64,000 nt of DNA from NCBI RefSeq assembly GCF_003268775.1, contig NZ_QLSU01000034.1, positions 41,334-105,333 on the forward strand, given 5' to 3'. How positions within the stretch are numbered: the first letter of the stretch is position 1; each line of letters opens with the position of its first letter. Below are positions 33,347-42,036 of this stretch, piece by piece. The position numbers and the translations under genes were made by a program. The notes below the pieces were generated by a model. That model was not told the DNA's origin and searched no databases. It saw nothing but the letters and a program-made list of their open reading frames with translations. Origin of the DNA: Paraburkholderia unamae. GTDB lineage: Bacteria > Pseudomonadota > Gammaproteobacteria > Burkholderiales > Burkholderiaceae.

Positions 33347-34903
33347 TCAGTCGATCTGCTTTTGCCACGCGGCGAAGATCCCGCCGCACAGCGCCACGCC
33401 GATCAGGAAATAGAACCCGTCGAGCGAGCTCAAAAAACTCGCCTGCTGCGCGACCATGCGGCTGACCTGCACGAGCGCGAGTCCGTGCGCTTCGGACGGC
33501 GAGCGTCCCATGGCCTCGAATGCGTGCGTCAACGTGGCGTACGTATTCTGAAAGACCGGATTGAACGGGTTCACGAATTCGGCGAGCCGCGTTTGATGCA
33601 GCGCGAGCCGGTGCTGCTCGACGATGATAACCGTGGCGGTGGCGAACGATATCGTCAACTGCCGGACGATGTTTTTCAAGCGGTAACCGTGCGTGAATTC
33701 CTCGATCGCGAAAATGCGGAACGTGAGATTGGCGACCGGCAGCACGATGAAAAGCAGCAGGAGCCCGCGCAGCAGCAGGGGCAGCAGGAGCCAGTCGCTA
33801 CTCGCGTCCGGTGTCAGGCGCGTCATCCAGAACGAGATGAAGGCCGAAAGCGCGAAGCCGGGCACGATGATCCACTTCTTGTGCGTGATGAACTTCGCGT
33901 AGCGGAAGTAGAGAAAGAGCGCGCAGGCCGAGATGAGCGACGTCACGCCCGTGAGGCGGCCGGCGTTCTCGACGGGGTAGTTCAGCCCGCCCTCGAGCAG
34001 ACGCGAGACCAGGTAGCTGAGCGCCGTGCTCAGGTAGTAATAGATCATGTAAAGCAGCAGGCCCACCTGGAACGGCTTCTCGCGCAACGCGTGCAGGCGC
34101 ATGAGCGGCTTCGGATGATGCCATTGATGCCAGCCGAACCAGGCCAGCGAGACGAGCCCGGCGAGCGTGAGCAGGATGATTTCCGGCGAGGTGCTGAAGA
34201 GTTCGAAGCGCACCTGCTGCATGGCGATCTGGAGTGCGCCCTGCGCGCACGCGAAAATGATGTACGGCCAGAAGTGCGCGTCGCCGCGCTCCTCGGGCAG
34301 CACGTGGCCCGTATCGGGCAGCGCGAACAGGGCGAGGACGGCATAGAGCACGCCCGCGGGCGCGGAAAACGCGAACAGGGCGCGCCAGTCGAAATGCGCG
34401 AGAAGCAGGCCGCCCGCGAGCGGCGCGAGCGCGCTGGAAAGCACGATGAGAATCAGGAAGGCGCGCGTGGCGACGGGCCGTTGCTGCGGCGTGAAGCTGA
34501 TCTGGATGAGGATGCGGCAGGTGCCCATCATCGGGCCGATGAAATAGCCCTGGAAGCCGCGCGCGAAGGCGAGTTCGATCGACGACTCGCATAGTGCGGC
34601 GGCAATCGCGCCCGCTGAGTAGAGCAGCAGGCAGCCGCCCACGTAGCGCCGGTAGCCCATGCGCTCCACCCACCACTGCTGTTGCAGGATGCCGAGCACG
34701 GCGCACACGGCGTAGGCGCTGGACGACCAGACGAGTTCATCCGGCGACGCGTTGATGCCGCCCGCGATATAGCTCGTGAAGAACGAGAAGATCGCGTTGT
34801 CGTAGTAGTCGAGGCCGGTCGCTACCGCCAGCACCCACGGGAACAAGTCTCCACGCAGGCGCACCGCGCTGAAGATCGGCTCGCGGGTCGGGGCGGTGTT
34901 CAT
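33347..34903 (-). CDS. MFS exporter, DHA2/EmrB-like
   Basis: A 518-aa major facilitator with about 14 hydrophobic helices, the length and helix count of DHA2-type exporters. The first helix is PWVLAVATGLDYYDNAIF. A long periplasmic stretch follows helix 13 (AEFVNPFNPVFQNTYATL region), as is common in EmrB/FarB-like proteins. Its ATG overlaps the stop codon of the MerR gene (ATGA), so the pair is translationally coupled and the regulator probably controls it. Confidence 0.87.
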   Translation of the reverse strand: MNTAPTREPIFSAVRLRGDLFPWVLAVATGLDYYDNAIFSFFTSYIAGGINASPDELVWSSSAYAVCAVLGILQQQWWVERMGYRRYVGGCLLLYSAGAIAAALCESSIELAFARGFQGYFIGPMMGTCRILIQISFTPQQRPVATRAFLILIVLSSALAPLAGGLLLAHFDWRALFAFSAPAGVLYAVLALFALPDTGHVLPEERGDAHFWPYIIFACAQGALQIAMQQVRFELFSTSPEIILLTLAGLVSLAWFGWHQWHHPKPLMRLHALREKPFQVGLLLYMIYYYLSTALSYLVSRLLEGGLNYPVENAGRLTGVTSLISACALFLYFRYAKFITHKKWIIVPGFALSAFISFWMTRLTPDASSDWLLLPLLLRGLLLLFIVLPVANLTFRIFAIEEFTHGYRLKNIVRQLTISFATATVIIVEQHRLALHQTRLAEFVNPFNPVFQNTYATLTHAFEAMGRSPSEAHGLALVQVSRMVAQQASFLSSLDGFYFLIGVALCGGIFAAWQKQID

Positions 34904-35472
34904 GCGGCGTCGGTCCCGTCCTGCTCTTTGCCGGCGTGCGCCTCGGCCTCGAGCGCTTTCGGCGCTTTCGATGCCTTCGCCGTTTGGGTCGCCGCCTTGC
35001 GCTGCCGCGTGGCGGCGAGGCGTTGTTCGATCAGTTGATCGGACGGCTCGCCCGCGAGGCGGCGTTGCAGATAGTCGAGGTCGTCGGCAAGCTCGGCGCG
35101 CACCGTTTGTGCTTCCTTTAGCTCGCGGCGCACAGCCGCAATGCGCGTGTCGAGCGTCTCGATCTGCTGCGCGAGCGCGCCGGCGATCTGCTCGAGCGAT
35201 TCCTGCGAGTAACGCCGGCGGCCTTCGCCAGCCTGTTCGAGCGGGCGCTTGAGCATTTCGGTGATGCCGTGCAGCGAAAAGCCAAGCGCGCGCAAGCGCA
35301 GGATGCGCGAAAACTGTTCGAGATCGTGCTCGTCGTAAAGCCGGTAACGGCCTTCGCTGCGCGTTGGGCTGACGAGCCCGCGCTCCTCGTAATACTTGAG
35401 CGTGCGGGGCGTGACATTGAGCCGCTCGGCGGCATCGCGCACAGTGAGCAGCGTGGGGGAATCCTTGGGCAT
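34900..35472 (-). CDS. MerR-family transcriptional regulator
   Basis: A 190-aa regulator. The N-terminal winged helix (about 7-75) reads LTVRDAAERLNVTPRTLKYYEERGLVSP, and the dimerisation coiled coil spans about 95-150. There are no metal-ligand cysteines near the C-terminus; instead a Lys/Ala-rich tail ends the protein. It is coupled to the downstream MFS gene by an ATGA overlap, suggesting a drug-responsive switch. It is preceded by a promoter with inverted repeats in the spacer, as is usual for MerR targets. Confidence 0.87.
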   Translation of the reverse strand: MPKDSPTLLTVRDAAERLNVTPRTLKYYEERGLVSPTRSEGRYRLYDEHDLEQFSRILRLRALGFSLHGITEMLKRPLEQAGEGRRRYSQESLEQIAGALAQQIETLDTRIAAVRRELKEAQTVRAELADDLDYLQRRLAGEPSDQLIEQRLAATRQRKAATQTAKASKAPKALEAEAHAGKEQDGTDAA

Positions 35473-35517
35473 CGTGAACTCTTTTTTCGCCGTTCAGGCG
35501 ACAAAGACTTGCCGCGG

Positions 35518-35551
35518 ATTATAGTTCAACGTGAACGTACACGTACAGGTT
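35518..35551 (-). promoter_or_regulatory. Promoter and probable MerR operator
   Basis: A perfect TATAAT on the minus strand (35523-35518) lies 45 bases before the MerR ATG. The sequence just upstream of it contains overlapping inverted repeats: GTTCA/TGAAC arms (35524-35536) and ACGTG/CACGT arms (35530-35545). That spacer position is where MerR-type proteins act. The -35 element is weak. Confidence 0.55.
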
Positions 35552-35576
35552 TGGGCGCGCAATAACCCGGTGCCGG

Positions 35577-35606
35577 AAAAGAAAAACGCCCGCAATCTGC
35601 GGGCGT
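35577..35606 (-). terminator. Intrinsic terminator of rho
   Basis: A nine-base-pair stem (ACGCCCGCA 35586-35594 with 35598-35606) and a three-base loop. It is followed on the minus strand by a T-rich run. It lies 28 bases after the rho stop. Confidence 0.8.
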
Positions 35607-35634
35607 CCTGTTTCACATCAAGCGGGCGAGGGCC

Positions 35635-36897
35635 TTAGCCGCCGCGGCGCATCATGTCGAAGAACTCGGAGTTGTTCTTCGTTTGACGGATCTTGTCGAG
35701 CAGGAATTCCATGGCCTCGACTTCGTCCATGTCGTGGATGAACTTGCGCAGCACCCAGATCTTCTGGAGGATGTCCGGCTTGATCAGCAGTTCTTCGCGA
35801 CGCGTGCCCGACTTGTTCAGGTTGATCGACGGGTAGACGCGCTTTTCCGCGAGACGGCGCTCGAGGTGCACTTCCATGTTGCCGGTGCCCTTGAACTCTT
35901 CGTAGATCACGTCGTCCATGCGGCTGCCGGTTTCGATCAGCGCCGTACCGATGATGGTGAGCGAACCGCCTTCCTCGATGTTACGTGCCGCACCGAAGAA
36001 GCGCTTCGGGCGTTGCAGCGCGTTGGCATCCACACCGCCCGTGAGCACCTTGCCCGATGCGGGCACAACGGTGTTGTAGGCGCGCGCGAGACGCGTGATC
36101 GAGTCGAGCAGAATCACGACGTCGTGCTTCATTTCGACGAGGCGCTTGGCCTTCTCGATCACCATTTCGGCGACTTGCACGTGACGCGCAGCCGGTTCGT
36201 CGAAGGTCGAGGCGATCACTTCGCCCGCCACCGAACGCTGCATTTCGGTCACTTCTTCAGGACGCTCGTCGATCAGCAGCACGAACAGCACCACGTCGGG
36301 GTGGTTCTGCTTGATTGCGTGCGCGATGTGCTGAAGCATCACGGTCTTGCCGGACTTGGGCGAAGCGACCAGCAGGCCGCGCTGACCCTTGCCGATAGGC
36401 GCGATCATGTCGATGATGCGGCCCGTCACGTTCTCCTCACCGCGCATTTCGCGCTCGAGCAGCAGCACCTTGTTCGGGTGCAGCGGCGTGAGGTTCTCGA
36501 ACATGATCTTGTGCTTCGAGGCTTCCGGCGGCTGGCCGTTGACCTTGTCCACCTTCACGAGCGCGAAGTAGCGTTCGCCGTCCTTCGGCGTGCGCACTTC
36601 ACCTTCGATCGTGTCGCCGGTGTGCAGGTTGAAGCGGCGGATCTGCGACGGGCTGATATAGATATCGTCCGTGCTGGCGAGATACGAGGTTTCCGGCGAG
36701 CGCAGGAAGCCGAAGCCGTCGGGGAGCACTTCGAGCGTGCCGTCACCGAAGATCGTTTCGCCCGTCTTGGCGCGCTTTTTGAGAATCGCGAACATGAGTT
36801 CCTGCTTACGCAGGCGGTTCGCATTTTCGATCTCGAGGCCATTGGCCATCTCGATCAATTCAGACACGTGCAGAGACTTGAGCTCGGAAAGATGCAT
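35635..36897 (-). CDS. rho: Transcription termination factor Rho
   Basis: The hexameric RNA-dependent ATPase that ends untranslated transcripts. It is 420 aa, the standard length. The N-terminal helical and cold-shock RNA-binding domains span 1-130 (GFGFLRSPE, 61-69). The Walker A motif is SPKSGKT (179-185), the Q-loop/R-loop region is in the LTGGVDANALQRPKRFFGAARN segment, and the C-terminal GTGNMEVHLERRLAEKRVYPSI is highly conserved. The trxA-rho order is the same as in E. coli. Confidence 0.97.
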   Translation of the reverse strand: MHLSELKSLHVSELIEMANGLEIENANRLRKQELMFAILKKRAKTGETIFGDGTLEVLPDGFGFLRSPETSYLASTDDIYISPSQIRRFNLHTGDTIEGEVRTPKDGERYFALVKVDKVNGQPPEASKHKIMFENLTPLHPNKVLLLEREMRGEENVTGRIIDMIAPIGKGQRGLLVASPKSGKTVMLQHIAHAIKQNHPDVVLFVLLIDERPEEVTEMQRSVAGEVIASTFDEPAARHVQVAEMVIEKAKRLVEMKHDVVILLDSITRLARAYNTVVPASGKVLTGGVDANALQRPKRFFGAARNIEEGGSLTIIGTALIETGSRMDDVIYEEFKGTGNMEVHLERRLAEKRVYPSINLNKSGTRREELLIKPDILQKIWVLRKFIHDMDEVEAMEFLLDKIRQTKNNSEFFDMMRRGG

Positions 36898-37020
36898 ACG
36901 GAGAACCCGTCGGGGAGGAGTGCGACGAAAAGAAGTCTGGGGGAAAAGAAGTGAGCGGAACCGCTCAAGGACGAAACTTAGCTTGGAACTTTTATAGGGC
37001 GCCGGGTAGACGCTTTATGA

Positions 37021-37029
37021 ATTCTAGCA
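37021..37029 (-). promoter_or_regulatory. Candidate extended -10 promoter of rho
   Basis: On the minus strand TGCTAGAAT fits an extended -10 element (TGnTAnAAT). It predicts a leader of about 115-120 bases ahead of the rho ATG. No good -35 is visible. Confidence 0.4.
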
Positions 37030-37087
37030 TAGCACACGCCAGAAACCGTCAGTGCAGACCGACAGCAAGTTTTGGCGTGTTTTTATC

Positions 37088-37115
37088 GTGCGTGTTGTCG
37101 TGCGACAACACGCAC
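37088..37115. repeat. Perfect 13-bp inverted repeat between trxA and rho
   Basis: The arms GTGCGTGTTGTCG (37088-37100) and its exact complement (37103-37115) are separated by two bases. There is no T run on either side, so it is not a standard intrinsic terminator. It lies 50 bases beyond the trxA stop. Confidence 0.7.
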
Positions 37116-37165
37116 CTTTGCGTGCTCCGCCTGGCGCGAGGCAAGGGGGGCGGCAGAGTCAGGCG

Positions 37166-37492
37166 TTACAGGTGGCTGTCCAGGAACGCGGTGAGCTGCG
37201 ACTTCGAGAGTGCGCCGACCTTTTGCGCCGCGACGGCGCCGTTCTTGAAGAGGATCAGCGTGGGGATGCCGCGCACGCCGAACTTCACCGGGGTCGACTG
37301 GTGCTCGTCGACATTGATCTTCGCGACCTGAAGACGATCGCCGTAATCCTTCGCGACTTCATCGAGAATCGGCGCGATCATCTTGCACGGGCCGCACCAC
37401 TCGGCCCAGAAGTCCAGCAGCACGGGCTTGTCGGATTTCACGACGTCCTGTTCGAACGATGCGTCGCTGATATGCTTGATTTGTTCGCTCAT
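37166..37492 (-). CDS. trxA: Thioredoxin 1
   Basis: A 108-aa thioredoxin, full length, that reduces cytoplasmic disulfides. The active site WCGPC has C33 and C36 within FWAEWCGPCKMIAPIL. The cis-proline is in RGIPTLILFKNG. The ATG at 37492 has an AGAGG Shine-Dalgarno; the longer upstream frame is not thioredoxin-like. It precedes rho on the same strand. Confidence 0.96.
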   Translation of the reverse strand: MSEQIKHISDASFEQDVVKSDKPVLLDFWAEWCGPCKMIAPILDEVAKDYGDRLQVAKINVDEHQSTPVKFGVRGIPTLILFKNGAVAAQKVGALSKSQLTAFLDSHL

Positions 37493-37969
37493 TGTATGAA
37501 TACCTCTTTCGATTCGAGGCTGACTAAATTGCTCGCCACGATACACCAAAACTGAAAATTGATCCGGGGCCGCCGAAGCGACCAGACCGAACCCGCATGA
37601 CACGCCTGCATGACTCGCTATACAGGTGCAAACCGCGCGGCTCAGCCAAATGCCGACGCCAGTGTAGCCTAAATCCCTATGCGCTGCCGACGGTGATAGT
37701 ACTCATGCCGCAAGCAGGGTTTCCGTCTTGCAGGCCACATTCGGCGGGGCATTCGGACTGCGGCGCGACAGGTTTGACGTGAGCGTTGCGCGTGACAGCG
37801 TGTGTTCCTGATCGCTATCTGGTGGCGAGGCCGGCCGTTGCAAGAGGGCGCACTTTCGGGTTTTTGTGCGGCGCGCATCGGGTGTGCCACGGGCGTTTCA
37901 GACGGTCCGACGCGTTTTTTCGCACCGCAGCAGTCGCAATGCGGCGCGACCGATGTTAGAATGCACCGT
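37493..37969. other. Divergent intergenic region trxA - ffs
   Basis: 477 bases with no supportable protein gene. It must contain the trxA promoter on the minus strand and the ffs promoter on the plus strand. Only the latter has a recognisable -10 (TAGAAT, 37957-37962). The rest shows no clear structure. Confidence 0.45.
37957..37962 (+). promoter_or_regulatory. -10 box of the 4.5S RNA gene
   Basis: TAGAAT lies seven bases upstream of the first paired base of the 4.5S RNA (37970), the spacing expected for transcription start. The -35 (TCGCAA, 37934-37939) is weak. Confidence 0.5.
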
Positions 37970-38065
37970 GACGGGCCTCCTCGCATGGAGGGGCGGTCAA
38001 CCTGGTCAGGTCGGGAACGAAGCAGCCACAGCCGTTTTCCGCCAGTGCCGAGGGTCGGGCTCGTC
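37970..38065 (+). ncRNA. ffs: 4.5S RNA of the signal recognition particle
   Basis: The conserved SRP domain IV is present: GGTCAGGTCGGGAACGAAGC (38005-38024) with the AGCAGCC strand completing the Ffh-binding loops. The outer ends pair (GACGGGCC with GGGCTCGTC), giving a hairpin of about 96 bases. A T run follows (38075-38080). The RNA binds Ffh and targets membrane proteins. Its place upstream of dnaX is common in this family. Confidence 0.92.
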
Positions 38066-38299
38066 ACCTTTCGCTTTTTTCTTCCGGTATCTCCCCCATC
38101 TGCAACGTTGACGCCGCGCAATTCAGTGCGCGAGCGGTTCTTCGTTCGTCGCTGCGTTTGCGGTATTTGTCGCGTCTTCAGCGCGGCTGTTTTTGCCGCT
38201 CGCACATTGCCCGCCATCGCCCGCAAGCCCTGTTCCGCGGCGGCCGCGCGGCGCGCATTCGCCGCCTTTCGATTCATCTGGACGCGCGGGCGTTGCTGA

Positions 38300-38305
38300 T
38301 ACAAT
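38300..38305 (+). promoter_or_regulatory. -10 box placing the dnaX transcript start at its ATG
   Basis: TACAAT ends six bases before the dnaX ATG (38312), so a normal start of transcription would fall on the ATG itself. No Shine-Dalgarno is present in the gap. Confidence 0.5.
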
Positions 38306-38311
38306 TTCCGG

Positions 38312-40777
38312 ATGACCTATCAAGTTCTCGCACGCAAGTGGCGACCGAAGGATTTCGCTTCGCTCGTCGGACAGGAGCACGTGGTGCGCGCGCTCACGCA
38401 TGCACTCGACGGCGGCCGCCTGCACCACGCGTACCTCTTCACGGGCACGCGCGGCGTGGGTAAGACGACGCTCTCGCGTATCTTCGCCAAGGCGCTCAAC
38501 TGCGAAACCGGCGTGACGTCCAAGCCGTGCGGCGTGTGTCGCGCGTGCCGGGAAATCGACGAAGGGCGCTTCGTCGATTATGTCGAGATGGATGCGGCGA
38601 GCAACCGGGGCGTGGACGAAATGGCCGCGCTGCTGGAACGCGCGGTCTACGCGCCGGTCGACGCGCGCTTCAAGGTCTACATGATCGACGAAGTGCACAT
38701 GCTCACAAACCACGCCTTCAACGCGATGCTGAAGACGCTGGAGGAGCCGCCGCCGCACGTGAAGTTCATTCTTGCGACGACCGATCCGCAAAAGATTCCG
38801 GTTACGGTGCTTTCGCGCTGTCTCCAGTTCAATTTGAAGCAGATGCCGGCGGGCAACATCGTCGAGCACCTCACGTACATTCTCGGCGAGGAAAAGGTCG
38901 AGTTCGAGCAGCAGGCGCTGCGCCTGCTCGCGCGCGCCGCTGACGGCTCGATGCGCGACGCGCTTTCGCTCACCGACCAGGCCATCGCCTATTCGGCCAA
39001 CCAGGTGACCGAGGAAGCGGTGCGCGGCATGCTCGGCGCGCTTGACCAGAGCTATCTGATCCGCCTGATCGACGCGCTCGTGGCGGGAGACGGCGCGAAC
39101 GTGCTCGCCATCGCCGACGAAATGGCGCTGCGCAGCCTGTCGTTCTCCACCGCCTTGCAGGATCTCGCGAGCCTGTTCCACCGTATCGGCTGGGCGCAGT
39201 TCGCGCCCTTGTCGGTGCTCGACGAGTGGCCGGAAGCCGACGATATCCGCCGTTTTGCCGAGGCGCTGAGCCCGGAGCAGGTTCAACTGTTCTATCAGAT
39301 CGCCACGCTCGGCCGCAACGAACTGGGCCTCGCGCCCGACGAGTATGCGGGCTTCACGATGACGCTGCTTCGCATGCTGGCGTTCGAGCCGTCCGTGAAC
39401 GCGGGCAACGTGGGCAGCGCCCCGGCTTCGAAACCCGCTGCGGCGGTCGCGGGCGCGCGGGCGGCCGCGCCGGCGGTGGCGTCGGCGCGCAGCGCCGCGC
39501 CGGCAGGGCAGCAGGCGGCTGTGCAAAAGGCGGAAGCGGTGCAATCGCCTCAGACACCACAGGCACCTGCGCGTGTGGCCCCGGTGCAGCCCGAGGTACA
39601 GCCTGAGATACATCCGGAACCGGTCAAAACGAGCGTCGTTGCGGCAGCAACGAGCGAACCGGCAACGCCGGTGGCGGCCGCGCCGGTCACGGGAACCGCC
39701 GCCGAAGCGCGCGTCGTGCCGCCTTGGGAAGACGAAGGCGAACCCGCGCGGGATGCGAGCGCGGCGCAACCCGAAGCCGCTCCCGCTGTAGCGACTCAAG
39801 CGCCGCAAGCGGCAGTTCAGACGCCTGAGCCCGCCGCCGAAGTCGAGCCGCAAGCCGTACAGCCGACGCCCGCCGCCGCGCCGCAGTCCGAGGCCCGCGA
39901 AGAGCCCGCCGCGCCGTTGTCCGCGCGTGGTGGCGCGGGTGCGGCGCTCGACGTGCTGCGCAGCAAGGGCATGCGCGTGTCGGCGAACCGAGGCGCCGGC
40001 GTCGCAGCCGACGCGGTAGCCCCGGCGCCCGCGCCGAAAGCCGCGCCGCGTGCGCAAGTGAAAGTGCCGACGCCCGACCCGGCCCGCCGTGCCGCCGCCG
40101 CGCAGGACGCGCAGGCGCGCCAGCCGGCGCGCAATGCGAACGCGCGGCAGGACGCCGCGGGCGCGCCGCCATGGGACGACATTCCGCCGGACGACTATGT
40201 GCCGCTCGGCGCCGACGACGCGTACTTCGCGCCGCCCGACGACGGCTTCGTACCCGCGTACGACAACGAACCATCAGCGCCGCGCGCCGGCGCTGCGGCG
40301 CCCACGCCGTCGCCGGCCGTGGTCGACGTGAGCAAGCTGCCGCCGGGCATCCCGCTCGACGCCATCGGCTTCGCGGGCGACTGGCCCGCGCTCGCCGCGA
40401 CGCTCTCGCTCAAGGGCATCTCGTACCAGCTCGCCTTCAACAGCGAACTGACGGCACTCGATGGCACGCTGCTCAAACTGAGCGTGCCGGTGCCGCAGTA
40501 TGCGGAGGTCTCGCAGGTCGCGAAGCTCAAGACGGCGCTCGCCGAGCGGCTTGGCAAGACCGTTGAGGTGAGCGTGGAAGTCGGTCCGGCGCGCCGCACC
40601 GCAGCCGCGCTCGACGCCGCCGATCGCGCCCAGCGTCAACGGGACGCCGAGCGTGAGATCGGCGCCGATCCTTTCGTGCAACAACTGATTCGCGACTTCG
40701 GCGCGAGCATCGTGCCGGGCTCGATCCGGCCGCTCGCGCCGGAAGCCGCATCGGGCGGCGCTCAGGCCGCCCATTGA
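38312..40777 (+). CDS. dnaX: DNA polymerase III subunits gamma and tau
   Basis: The clamp-loader ATPase, 821 aa. The AAA+ domain has Walker A GTRGVGKTT (K51) and a zinc module C64/C73/C76/C79. The sensor region FKVYMIDEVHMLTNHAFNAMLKTLEEPPPHVKFILATTD is canonical. Residues about 360-680 are a long Ala/Pro-rich linker. The C-terminal tau domain (about 680-821) would contact the alpha subunit and DnaB. I see no A-AAA-AAG slippery heptamer, so a gamma product by E. coli-style frameshifting is not indicated. ybaB and recR follow. Confidence 0.95.
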   Translation: MTYQVLARKWRPKDFASLVGQEHVVRALTHALDGGRLHHAYLFTGTRGVGKTTLSRIFAKALNCETGVTSKPCGVCRACREIDEGRFVDYVEMDAASNRGVDEMAALLERAVYAPVDARFKVYMIDEVHMLTNHAFNAMLKTLEEPPPHVKFILATTDPQKIPVTVLSRCLQFNLKQMPAGNIVEHLTYILGEEKVEFEQQALRLLARAADGSMRDALSLTDQAIAYSANQVTEEAVRGMLGALDQSYLIRLIDALVAGDGANVLAIADEMALRSLSFSTALQDLASLFHRIGWAQFAPLSVLDEWPEADDIRRFAEALSPEQVQLFYQIATLGRNELGLAPDEYAGFTMTLLRMLAFEPSVNAGNVGSAPASKPAAAVAGARAAAPAVASARSAAPAGQQAAVQKAEAVQSPQTPQAPARVAPVQPEVQPEIHPEPVKTSVVAAATSEPATPVAAAPVTGTAAEARVVPPWEDEGEPARDASAAQPEAAPAVATQAPQAAVQTPEPAAEVEPQAVQPTPAAAPQSEAREEPAAPLSARGGAGAALDVLRSKGMRVSANRGAGVAADAVAPAPAPKAAPRAQVKVPTPDPARRAAAAQDAQARQPARNANARQDAAGAPPWDDIPPDDYVPLGADDAYFAPPDDGFVPAYDNEPSAPRAGAAAPTPSPAVVDVSKLPPGIPLDAIGFAGDWPALAATLSLKGISYQLAFNSELTALDGTLLKLSVPVPQYAEVSQVAKLKTALAERLGKTVEVSVEVGPARRTAAALDAADRAQRQRDAEREIGADPFVQQLIRDFGASIVPGSIRPLAPEAASGGAQAAH

Positions 40778-40858
40778 TTTGCGCCGCGCGGCGTGCCGAG
40801 CGCCGCGTGCATCGAGCGCAGTGATTCGAATGACCATGATCCAGAAGGAGCAGTGACT

Positions 40859-41185
40859 ATGTTGAAAGGCCAACTCGCAGGGCTCATGAAGCAAGCCCAG
40901 CAGATGCAGGAAAACATGAAGAAGATGCAGGAGCAGCTTGCCCAGATCGAAGTCGAGGGTCAGGCGGGCGCCGGTCTCGTCAAGGTCACGATGACCTGCC
41001 GCAACGACGTGCGCCGCGTGTCGATCGATCCGAGCCTGCTCACGGACGACAAGGATATGCTCGAAGACCTCGTGGCCGCGGCGTTCAACGACGCGGTGCG
41101 CAAGGCCGAAGCCACGTCGCAGGAAAAGATGGGCGGCATGACCGCCGGTCTGCCGATTCCGCCTGGCTTCAAGCTGCCGTTCTAA
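40859..41185 (+). CDS. ybaB: YbaB/EbfC nucleoid-associated protein
   Basis: A 108-aa DNA-binding protein with the YbaB fold. It begins MLKGQLAGLMKQAQQMQENMKKMQEQLAQIEV, the long first helix, and ends GGMTAGLPIPPGFKLPF. The start is fixed by AGAAGGAG (40843-40850). The dnaX-ybaB-recR order is conserved in proteobacteria. Confidence 0.95.
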   Translation: MLKGQLAGLMKQAQQMQENMKKMQEQLAQIEVEGQAGAGLVKVTMTCRNDVRRVSIDPSLLTDDKDMLEDLVAAAFNDAVRKAEATSQEKMGGMTAGLPIPPGFKLPF

Positions 41186-41368
41186 GCGCCGGCACGGGCG
41201 ACGGGTCTGCTTGTGGTTGCGGCAGGCCTGCCGCCCGTGCGGCTGCGCGCGCCCGGCCGGCACCGGTCCGGCCGCGCGGGCGCAGGCGTGGGCTTGTGTC
41301 CGCTTGCCTCGGTTCGCCGGAAGCACGGTCCGCTTCAAACCTCGTTGCGCGCCTCGCGCTGAATCCGC

Positions 41369-41965
41369 ATGAAACAACCTTCCGCTCTCGCTGCGCTCGT
41401 CGAGGCGCTGCGCGTGTTGCCCGGCGTCGGGCCGAAGTCGGCGCAACGCATGGCTTATCACCTGATGCAGCACGACCGCGACGGCGCCGAAAAGCTCGGC
41501 AGCGCGCTCCTGTTCGCGACCGAGAACCTCAAGCATTGCGAGAAGTGCAATACCTTCACCGAAGCTCAGGTGTGCGAAACCTGTCTCGACGACGAGCGTG
41601 ATCCGACGCTCTTGTGCGTCGTCGAAACGCCGGCCGACCAGATCATGCTCGAACAGACCATGACGTACCGCGGGCTGTATTTCGTGCTGATGGGGCATCT
41701 GAGTCCGCTCGACGGCATCGGTCCGAAAGAGATCCATTTCGACCGGCTCGTGAAGCGCGCGTCGGATGGCGTCGTCAAGGAAGTGGTGCTCGCAACCAAT
41801 TTCACGAACGAAGGCGAGGCGACGGCCCACTATCTCGGCCAGACGCTCAAGGCGCGCGGACTCGCGGTGACGCGCCTCGCGCGCGGCGTGCCGGTGGGCG
41901 GCGAACTCGAATATGTGGACGCGGGCACCATCGCCCGCGCCATGCTCGACCGGCGCTCGATGTAG
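41369..41965 (+). CDS. recR: Recombination mediator RecR
   Basis: Works with RecF/RecO to load RecA at gaps. It is 198 aa, full length. The helix-hairpin-helix lies near VLPGVGPKSAQRMAYHL (16-32), the zinc finger uses C57, C60, C69 and C72, and the Toprim domain starts at LCVVETPADQIMLEQT. The C-terminal ARGVPVGGELEYVDAGTIARAM is typical. It lies 183 bases behind ybaB. Confidence 0.96.
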   Translation: MKQPSALAALVEALRVLPGVGPKSAQRMAYHLMQHDRDGAEKLGSALLFATENLKHCEKCNTFTEAQVCETCLDDERDPTLLCVVETPADQIMLEQTMTYRGLYFVLMGHLSPLDGIGPKEIHFDRLVKRASDGVVKEVVLATNFTNEGEATAHYLGQTLKARGLAVTRLARGVPVGGELEYVDAGTIARAMLDRRSM

Positions 41966-42036
41966 CGTCGTGCAACGCCTCGATAGCGGCGCTCGCCATA
42001 CGGCGCTGCAAGCCGAACAGAACGAAAGGAGACACC

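Noticed and set aside
38123..40057. A 644-codon minus-strand open frame across dnaX
   Set aside because: Low-complexity Arg/Gly/His-rich translation opposite a certain dnaX; a GC-bias artefact.
38312..40777. Programmed frameshift in dnaX for a gamma product
   Set aside because: No A-AAA-AAG type slippery heptamer or matching hairpin was found in the region where gamma would end.
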